Source: DATLMR01 sp035634255 (GTDB taxonomy: Bacteria; Acidobacteriota; Blastocatellia; UBA7656). Taken from it: a DNA stretch of 38,382 bases. The notes beneath the pieces are model-generated. The model worked only from the letters and a program-made list of their open reading frames with translations, did no database searches and had not been told where the DNA came from. The stretch lies in the NCBI GenBank assembly GCA_035634255.1, contig DASQDI010000013.1:1-38382 (forward strand), written 5' to 3'. The position numbers were made by a program, and so were the translations under genes. Shown here piece after piece: positions 32,974 through 38,382 of the stretch. How positions within the stretch are numbered: the first letter of the stretch is position 1; each line of letters starts with the position of its first letter.

Positions 32974-34722
32974 TTAATCGACGAGGACGGCCCGCCCCCA
33001 CTTTCGCACCGAGTTGATTAGGAACAGGGGCGCGGCCCGGCGGAGCTCATCCTTGTGAATCACTCGCTCGTGTAATTCTCCGCGCGCGAGCAACTCGTCA
33101 CGAAGCGTGCCGCGGAGCAGGCCGGAGCTTTGTGGAGGCGTCCACACCCTCCCTTCGGCGGTGAAGACGATGTTGGCGACGCTCGATTCCGTGACTTCGC
33201 CCGCCTCGTTCCAGAAGATGAGGTCGTCACAATCCGGGGGCTTACTCAATGCCTGCCCGTACGCCCTCCTGTTCGTAGTCTTGTTGTGGATGAACGGGTC
33301 GAGCCGATCTATGGGCTCGGGGGCCAGCCTCACGCGCCACACCTTCCCGGACTCATCTTCAAGCTCCGAGCTTTCAACCGACACGCGCCCGCCCTCGTCC
33401 ACGAGCAGCCGCACCCTCCGCCGCCCCCGCGGATGGTCGAGCCGAGTTTGCTCCAGAGCGGAGCGGACTTCTCCTTCGTCGCACGGAAAGTTGAAGTAGC
33501 GGGCGGAGGCCGCGAGCCTTTGAACGTGTCGTTCGAGCAGGAAGAATTGCCCTTCTTCGAGCAGCATCGTCTCCAACAATCGGAATTCGGGGCGGCGCTG
33601 GTCTAGGAAGCGCGCTTTCAACATACACTCTTCGAACTCCGCTTCCGGCGTCGAGTCGTAGGTGATCCCCCCGCCGACCCCGAACGTCGCTTCTCCCGCC
33701 CGTGTGTCCAGCACCAGAGTCCGAATGGCCACGTTGAATACGCAGTCCCCTCCGGGGCGCACGACCCCTATGGCCCCCGTGTAGAGGCCGCGGGGGAAGG
33801 GCTCCATCTCCCTGATGATCTCGGTCGTGCGCACCTTGGGCGCGCCTGTGATCGAGCCGCAGGGGAACAACGCCCGCACGGTGTCCGTGAGCTTCAGGCC
33901 GGGCTTGCAGACGGATTCGACCGTGGAGGTCATCTGCAAAATGGTCGGGTACCGCTCGACATCGAACAGCCTCGACACGCGCACGGAGCCCGCCTCCGAC
34001 ACCCTCCCGAGGTCGTTGCGCAAGAGGTCGACGATCATAACGTTTTCCGCCCGGTTTTTTGGGCATGCGGCCAGCCGCGCGGCCTGCGAGTCATCTTCGC
34101 CCGCCCACCTGCCGCGCGGCATAGTCCCTTTCATCGGCCGCGTTATCAACTGCTCCCCCCGGCGCTCGAAAAAAAGCTCGGGCGAAAGAGATATGACCTG
34201 ATGCCTCCCGAGGTCGAGGTAGGCCGAGTAGCGCGCGCCCTGCGCCGCGCCGAGTTCGAGGTACCATGACCACGGGTCGCCTTCGAACCCGCATTTGAGC
34301 GGGATCGTGTAGTTGACCTGATAGGTGTCGCCCGAGGCGATGTGCTCGCGGATCTTCTGAACGGCATTCAGGTATGATCCGCGCGAGACGAGGGGCTCCC
34401 ACGCGGAAGCTCTATAATTTCCGGCCGTGTGATCTTCAGGCGGAGTTTTCGCGGCAGGCGAAGGGTGATCGAAGATGGCTACTGTGGCCAGAGGGAATCC
34501 CGAAGCGGGGTGGGCCGAAAGCGCCGCGTCGAATGCCGGGGCGGATTCGTAAGCCAGCATCACCACGGCCCAGCGGCCCCGCTCCGACTCATCTTCGGCC
34601 AGGCGCAACGCCGCCAGCACCTCAGGGAAATCGCGCGCCGTCAGGACTTCGCGCGGGGAATCGAAAGCCGCCTGCCACCGGGAGCGCGAGCCGTCGAATG
34701 ATTCAAATACTGCTCTCCTCAT
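32974..34722 (-). CDS. pabBC: Aminodeoxychorismate synthase component I / aminodeoxychorismate lyase fusion
   Basis: A 582-residue bifunctional folate-pathway enzyme: residues 1 to about 375 make aminodeoxychorismate from chorismate (PabB), and the rest release pyruvate to give p-aminobenzoate (PabC, PLP-dependent). PabB motifs are SGDTYQVNYTIPLK, PMKGTMPRG (Lys198), VMIVDLLRNDLGRVS, GSITGAPKVRTTEII and GGGITYDSTPEAEFEEC. PabC motifs are LLEEGQFFLLERHVQRLAAS, FIHNKTTNRRAY with the PLP Lys481, and EVTESSVANIVF. Such fusions are known. No pabA glutaminase is in the window. The gene lies 25 bases after glgC on the same strand and is likely co-transcribed. The ribosome site is weak. It converges with the transporter gene; no clear terminator lies in the 44-base gap. 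Confidence 0.95.
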   Translation of the reverse strand: MRRAVFESFDGSRSRWQAAFDSPREVLTARDFPEVLAALRLAEDESERGRWAVVMLAYESAPAFDAALSAHPASGFPLATVAIFDHPSPAAKTPPEDHTAGNYRASAWEPLVSRGSYLNAVQKIREHIASGDTYQVNYTIPLKCGFEGDPWSWYLELGAAQGARYSAYLDLGRHQVISLSPELFFERRGEQLITRPMKGTMPRGRWAGEDDSQAARLAACPKNRAENVMIVDLLRNDLGRVSEAGSVRVSRLFDVERYPTILQMTSTVESVCKPGLKLTDTVRALFPCGSITGAPKVRTTEIIREMEPFPRGLYTGAIGVVRPGGDCVFNVAIRTLVLDTRAGEATFGVGGGITYDSTPEAEFEECMLKARFLDQRRPEFRLLETMLLEEGQFFLLERHVQRLAASARYFNFPCDEGEVRSALEQTRLDHPRGRRRVRLLVDEGGRVSVESSELEDESGKVWRVRLAPEPIDRLDPFIHNKTTNRRAYGQALSKPPDCDDLIFWNEAGEVTESSVANIVFTAEGRVWTPPQSSGLLRGTLRDELLARGELHERVIHKDELRRAAPLFLINSVRKWGRAVLVD

Positions 34723-34747
34723 GACTCGTTGCCCGGACGGTTGCCGC

Positions 34748-36037
34748 TCACACGACGGTCCCGTCGGGGATGATGCCGTTCTTCGGCACTATGACTATGC
34801 CGTCGCGGATGAAGTAGCCGCCGCCGTCGTACTCGACGCGCTTCGCTTCGTTGAGTATCCGCACGCCCGCGCCGATGCGCGCGTTCTTGTCGATGATCGC
34901 GCGGCGGATGTGGCAGCTCGGCCCGATCCCGATCCGGGGGGTGCCGTGCTGCACTTCCTGCTGCATCTCCTCCAGAGTTTGATAGAAGTCCGCGCCCATC
35001 ATCAGCACGCCTTCCAGGCGCGAGCCGTGCTCGATGCGGCTGCGAATCCCGATTATCGAATCGCTTATCGTAGCGCCATTGATTATGCACCCTTCCGTGA
35101 TGATCGAGCTCTGGATGCGGCAGTCGAGCAGCTTCGACCCCGGCAGGTAGCGCGGGCGCGTGTACATCGGCGCTTCCGCGTCGAAGAAGTTGAAGGGCGG
35201 GAGCGGGTGCGTCATCTCCATGTTCGCGCGGTAGAAAGCCCCGATGGTCCCGATGTCCTCCCAGTACCCGTCGAACAGGTGCGCCTGCACGACGTACTGC
35301 CCGAGCGCGCTCGGCAGCACCTCCTTGCCGAAATCCACGGCCTCGCTCATGTCTTCGAGGAGGAGCTTTCTGAGCAGCTGGCGCTTGAAGACGTAGATGC
35401 CCATCGACGCGAGGTACGGGCGGCGCTTCGCTTCTTCCGCGTCGAGCCCGAGCACCCCTGTGTCGACCCGCATCTTCGCGAGCGCTTCGCCTTTGGGCTT
35501 TTCGCTGAACTCTATCACCCGCCCCCCGTCGTCTATCTTGACCAGCCCGAAATCGGAGGCGTCTTCCTCGCGCGCGGCGGTGACGGAGACGGTCACGTCG
35601 GCACCCGTCTCGAAGTGGCGGTTCAGGAAGCGGCGGTAGTCCATCCGGTAGAGGTGGTCGCCCGAGAGGATGAGGATCGTGTCGGCCTTGTAATCTTCCA
35701 GGTGGTGTAAGACCTGGCGCACGGCGTCGGCCGTCCCCTGAAACCAGTCGGGGCGCTCCTTCGTCATCTCGGCCGCGAGCACCTCGACGAAGCCGTTCGT
35801 GAACCGGCTGAACCTGTACGTCCGCGCGATGTGCCGGTTGAGCGAGGCCGAGTTATATTGGGTGAGGATGAAGATCCGGATCAGGTCGGAGTTGATGCAG
35901 TTCGAAACAGGAATGTCTATCAACCTGTACTTACCGCCGAGGGGCACGGCCGGCTTCGCCCTCTGGCCCGTCAGGGGGTAGAGGCGCTGACCGACCCCGC
36001 CTCCCAGGATTACGGATATCACGTCTCCCGCCGCCAT
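34748..36037 (-). CDS. glgC: Glucose-1-phosphate adenylyltransferase
   Basis: A 429-residue enzyme that makes ADP-glucose for glycogen. The nucleotidyltransferase domain opens with VISVILGGGVGQRLYPLTGQ and KPAVPLGGKYRLIDIPVSNC, followed by WFQGTADAVRQ (nucleotide), ILSGDHLYRMDY (metal), GVLGLD and GYWEDIGTIGAFY. A left-handed beta-helix C-terminal domain follows (IITEGCIINGATISDSIIGIRS), as in bacterial GlgC with allosteric control. The length is normal. GGAGGTGAG precedes the ATG. A candidate -10 TATACT (36094-36099) with a poor -35 TTTAAC 17 bases away lies upstream. No other glg gene is in view; the next gene is pabBC. Confidence 0.96.
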   Translation of the reverse strand: MAAGDVISVILGGGVGQRLYPLTGQRAKPAVPLGGKYRLIDIPVSNCINSDLIRIFILTQYNSASLNRHIARTYRFSRFTNGFVEVLAAEMTKERPDWFQGTADAVRQVLHHLEDYKADTILILSGDHLYRMDYRRFLNRHFETGADVTVSVTAAREEDASDFGLVKIDDGGRVIEFSEKPKGEALAKMRVDTGVLGLDAEEAKRRPYLASMGIYVFKRQLLRKLLLEDMSEAVDFGKEVLPSALGQYVVQAHLFDGYWEDIGTIGAFYRANMEMTHPLPPFNFFDAEAPMYTRPRYLPGSKLLDCRIQSSIITEGCIINGATISDSIIGIRSRIEHGSRLEGVLMMGADFYQTLEEMQQEVQHGTPRIGIGPSCHIRRAIIDKNARIGAGVRILNEAKRVEYDGGGYFIRDGIVIVPKNGIIPDGTVV

Positions 36038-36266
36038 GATTGCTCACCTCCAAGGGTCTTCTCTTTATTTTCTTGATTGCCGTCCCGGCGAAAAGTATAC
36101 CTGCCCCGTGTCTCGGGTTAAAGTTGCCATCGGTCAAAGTACGCCCGGCCTCTTCGGTCCGCTTTTTTTTCGCGCGTGCCTGCTCTATATTCAACCCTGT
36201 CGGCCGCGCCGTTCCCGCGGGGCTTGAAATTACTCGGACCCTATCGATCTTTAACAGGAGACCTTA
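36038..36266. promoter_or_regulatory. Divergent intergenic region glgC / NYN gene
   Basis: This 229-base gap is more AT-rich than its surroundings. It holds the glgC candidate promoter (-10 at 36094-36099 on minus, weak -35 at 36117-36122), a T8 run near 36163-36170 and the AACAGGAGA ribosome site of the NYN gene. I see no hairpin of note and no confident plus-strand promoter. Confidence 0.35.
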
Positions 36267-36806
36267 ATGACGACGGAGCGAGGGAAGACCATCTGTTTCA
36301 TCGACAACGCCAACATATTTCACGGGCAGCGTGAAGAGGGCTGGAAAATCGACTGGCAGAGGCTCGCGAAATATCTCGAACAGGACGGGGAGATATGGCA
36401 GACCTACTTTTTCGCCTCCTACCACGAGCCGATGGAGAGCGAGCAGGAAGCCTTCTTCCGCTTCCTCAAAGAGAGCCTGAGGTGGGAGGTCAAGCTCTAC
36501 CCGCTCGGGAAAAGGACCATAACCTGCTACAAGTGCGACCACACGACGACGCAGCCGGTCGAGAAGGGCGTCGATGTCGGCATCGCCACCAAGATGCTCA
36601 CGCTCGCCATGAATCAGGCTTACGAGACCGCCATCCTCGTCGCCGGCGACCGCGATTATCTTGAGACCGTCCAGTTCATCAAGGGCCTCGGCCTGCGCGT
36701 CGAGGTCATCTCGTGGAGGGAAGGGTTGAGCGACGACCTGGCCTCGGAGTCTTCGGCCCCGGTCATTTACCTCAACGACATCAGGGACGCAGTGCAGAGA
36801 AGATGA
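36267..36806 (+). CDS. NYN domain (LabA/DUF88, PIN-like) putative ribonuclease
   Basis: A 179-residue protein with a PIN-like nuclease fold of the NYN/LabA class. The acidic residues expected to hold metal are in CFIDNANIFHG, EKGVDVGIATKML and VAGDRDYLETVQ, in the right order. A Cys pair in ITCYKCDHTT lies in the middle. No additional domain is present. RNA cleavage is inferred from the family; the target is unknown. AGGAGA precedes the ATG. psuG begins 29 bases after the stop on the same strand, so both genes probably share a transcript, which suggests a role in RNA turnover. Confidence 0.93.
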   Translation: MTTERGKTICFIDNANIFHGQREEGWKIDWQRLAKYLEQDGEIWQTYFFASYHEPMESEQEAFFRFLKESLRWEVKLYPLGKRTITCYKCDHTTTQPVEKGVDVGIATKMLTLAMNQAYETAILVAGDRDYLETVQFIKGLGLRVEVISWREGLSDDLASESSAPVIYLNDIRDAVQRR

Positions 36807-36835
36807 TTACCGACCGCCCTCCCGCCGGATAAAAG

Positions 36836-37807
36836 ATGGGAATCAACCGCCCCGTTAAGATGGCCCCGGATGTCGCGCGCGCGCTTGAGGCCGGAGCGCC
36901 CGTCGTCGCGCTCGAATCCACGGTGATAGCTCACGGCCTGCCGCGCCCGCTCAACCTGCAAACCGCGCGCGCGTGCGAAGAGGCCGTGCGCGAGGCCGCC
37001 GCCATGCCCGCCACGGTCGGCATAGTCGAGGGCGAGCCGGTCGTCGGGCTCGACGAGGCGGAGCTTTCGGCATTCGCGGAAGGCGCGGCCCCCGGCGGCG
37101 GCCCGATCGCGAAAGTGGGGCTCAACAACCTCGCGGCGGTCCTCGTGAGTCGCGGGTGGGGAGCCACCACCGTCGCGAGCACTTTGCGGATAGCGCGGCT
37201 CGCCGGCCTGCGCGTCTTCGCGACCGGGGGCATCGGGGGCGTGCACCGGAAGCTGGAAGAGTCTCTGGACGTGTCGGCCGACCTCACGGCGCTCGCGCAG
37301 ACCCCTCTGGTCTGCGTCTGCGCCGGGGCCAAGTCGATACTCGACCTGCCGAGGACCGTCGAGTACCTTGAGACTTCGGGCGTCCCCATCATCGGCTACC
37401 GAACGGACCAGCTCCCCGCGTTCTATTACCGCGCGAGCGGTCTCGCGGTGGACGCGCGGGTCGATACGCCCGGCGAAGCGGCCGCGATAGCCGCGCGCCA
37501 CTGGGAGGCGGGCGGGGCCGGCGCGGTGCTCGTCTGCGTCCCCATACCTCCGGAGTTCGAGATGGACGCCGACGAGGTAGAGCGCGCGGTGGCCGACGCG
37601 ATGGCTTCGGCCGCGAGCGCCGGCGTGCGCGGGAAGGCCCTCACCCCGTTCCTGCTGTCGCAGATGGAGAGACTCACCTCCGGCCACACGCTCGAAGCCA
37701 ACCGCGCCCTGCTCGTCAACAACGCGCGCGTCGCCGGGGAGATATCCTCGGCCCTCGAACGCCTGATGGCGAATCAGAGGCCGGGCCGAGAGACGCCCCG
37801 GCAGTGA
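36836..37807 (+). CDS. psuG: Pseudouridine-5'-phosphate glycosidase
   Basis: A 323-residue enzyme that splits the C-C glycosidic bond of pseudouridine 5'-phosphate to uracil and ribose 5-phosphate. Family motifs are clear: VVALESTVIAHGLPRPLN with Glu27, VGIVEGEPVVGL, KVGLNNLAAVL, WGATTVASTLRIARLAGLRV, FATGGIGGVHR, VCAGAKSILDLPRTVEYLE and GYRTDQLPAFYYRASG. The partner kinase PsuK is not seen downstream, although it normally accompanies psuG. The ribosome site is weak, which fits coupling to the NYN gene. A short AGCCG/CGGCT hairpin (37831-37850) followed by TTTG may end the transcript. Confidence 0.96.
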   Translation: MGINRPVKMAPDVARALEAGAPVVALESTVIAHGLPRPLNLQTARACEEAVREAAAMPATVGIVEGEPVVGLDEAELSAFAEGAAPGGGPIAKVGLNNLAAVLVSRGWGATTVASTLRIARLAGLRVFATGGIGGVHRKLEESLDVSADLTALAQTPLVCVCAGAKSILDLPRTVEYLETSGVPIIGYRTDQLPAFYYRASGLAVDARVDTPGEAAAIAARHWEAGGAGAVLVCVPIPPEFEMDADEVERAVADAMASAASAGVRGKALTPFLLSQMERLTSGHTLEANRALLVNNARVAGEISSALERLMANQRPGRETPRQ

Positions 37808-37850
37808 GATTTGACCGCTTCGGAAAATAGAGCCGGATTCGGATACGGCT

Positions 37851-37878
37851 TTGACTTACACCTCGGGATTTATATAAT
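37851..37878 (+). promoter_or_regulatory. Sigma70 promoter of the cytochrome c peroxidase gene
   Basis: TTGACT (37851-37856), a 16-base spacer and TATAAT (37873-37878) give a five-of-six -35 and a perfect -10, 58 bases before the start codon. Confidence 0.85.
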
Positions 37879-37935
37879 CCCTAATCCTGCACCTCGTTTC
37901 CTTTACCTTAGCGACATCACGGAGGACCTAATACC

Positions 37936-38382
37936 ATGACCGCAGCAAGACCTACGCAAGCGAAACCCGGCGGCCCCCAACACCGGGAGGCTTCCCCGAC
38001 CCCGCGCCCGAAATCGCGCCGCTGGCTGAAGTTCCTGATGGTCCTGCTGCTCGTGCCGGTCCTCGCTTTTATTGCGCTCGCGCTGTGGCCCGCGCCCGCC
38101 GATGTCTCGGGCGACGAAGGGACGGCCGGAGTCGGCGCGGGCGGTGGCGGCCTCCGCCGACCGTTCCCCGCGATGGTCGTGCGCTCCGACAATCCCGCGC
38201 CATCTAACCCCGCGGATGACGAGAGGGTCGAGCTCGGCCGCGCCCTCTTCTTCGACCCGGTGCTGTCGGGCGCGAATGACGTTTCGTGCGCGACCTGCCA
38301 CCACCCCGACCTCGGCTTCGGCGACGCGCGCGGCCTGTCGATGGGCAAAGGCGGCCACGGGCTCGGGGCCGAGCGCGCGGGC
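37936..38382 (+). CDS. Di-heme cytochrome c peroxidase / MauG-like protein (partial)
   Basis: A frame of 149 codons is open from ATG 37936 to the window edge, with GGAGGACC ten bases upstream. After a basic, proline-rich N-terminus a single membrane anchor follows (WLKFLMVLLLVPVLAFIAL, residues about 35-53), then PSNPADDERVELGRALFFDP and DVSCATCHHPDLGFGD, the first heme c site (CxxCH) of the CCP/MauG family. A second CxxCH is expected beyond the edge. The product is likely membrane-anchored and periplasmic. Peroxidase or tryptophan-oxidising activity cannot be separated from this part. It has its own strong promoter and is the last gene of the window. Confidence 0.9.
   Translation, partial: MTAARPTQAKPGGPQHREASPTPRPKSRRWLKFLMVLLLVPVLAFIALALWPAPADVSGDEGTAGVGAGGGGLRRPFPAMVVRSDNPAPSNPADDERVELGRALFFDPVLSGANDVSCATCHHPDLGFGDARGLSMGKGGHGLGAERAG

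Noticed and set aside
36158..36172. T8 run as a terminator
   Set aside because: No stable stem precedes the run, and no gene on either strand ends nearby.
1..38382. CRISPR array, rRNA, tRNA, insertion sequence or prophage genes
   Set aside because: I saw no regularly spaced repeats, no conserved RNA gene segments and no transposase, integrase or phage structural motif.

Overview
This GC-rich window comes from a Gram-negative bacterium. It holds two TonB-dependent receptors and many exported hydrolases. The co-occurrence of S46, M16, M14 and tricorn (S41) peptidases with GC-rich coding suggests an Acidobacteriota lineage, perhaps Blastocatellia, with a proteolytic lifestyle. That placement is inference; no rRNA or tRNA gene is present to fix it. 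All gene-free gaps are shorter than 300 bases.

Layout. 1-2263 (minus): a two-gene STAND-like unit, a P-loop ATPase interrupted by one in-frame TAG, overlapping a partial TPR protein. 2426-12303 (minus): five consecutive exported hydrolases (catalytic M16, non-catalytic M16, S46, serine beta-lactamase-like, tricorn) with GC-rich hairpins in most gaps and a candidate sigma70 promoter in front. 12506-17933 (plus): an alpha/beta hydrolase, a methyltransferase, dodecin, a sorbosone-dehydrogenase-like beta-propeller and a TonB receptor. 17973-21173 (minus): a TIR-NTPase-TPR protein resembling bacterial NLR-type immune proteins, and an orphan LivF-type ATPase. 21345-25041 (plus): a small His/Cys-rich exported protein, a ZnuD-like TonB receptor and an AlkZ-related protein. 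25053-28787: PlsC (minus) and a large M14 carboxypeptidase-like protein (plus). 28851-32010 (minus): pheL-pheA-aroF and a ferredoxin-metallo-beta-lactamase fusion. 32090-36037: a TauE/SafE transporter (plus), then glgC and a pabB-pabC fusion (minus). 36267 to the end (plus): an NYN-domain nuclease with psuG, then the start of a cytochrome c peroxidase behind a near-consensus promoter.

The most striking discovery is a complete attenuation system in front of pheA-aroF. It has a TTGACA-N17-GATAAT promoter and a 48-codon leader ORF with five Phe codons and one Tyr codon within ten codons. These are followed by three mutually exclusive hairpins (1:2, 2:3, 3:4), and the last ends in a U-tract directly before the pheA ribosome binding site. 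The enzymes it would control are prephenate dehydratase and DAHP synthase, the branch and entry steps of Phe synthesis.

The second theme is immunity-like genes: the TAG-interrupted ATPase with its TPR partner, and the TIR-STAND-TPR gene. Both use less GC-rich codons than their neighbours, which suggests horizontal acquisition.
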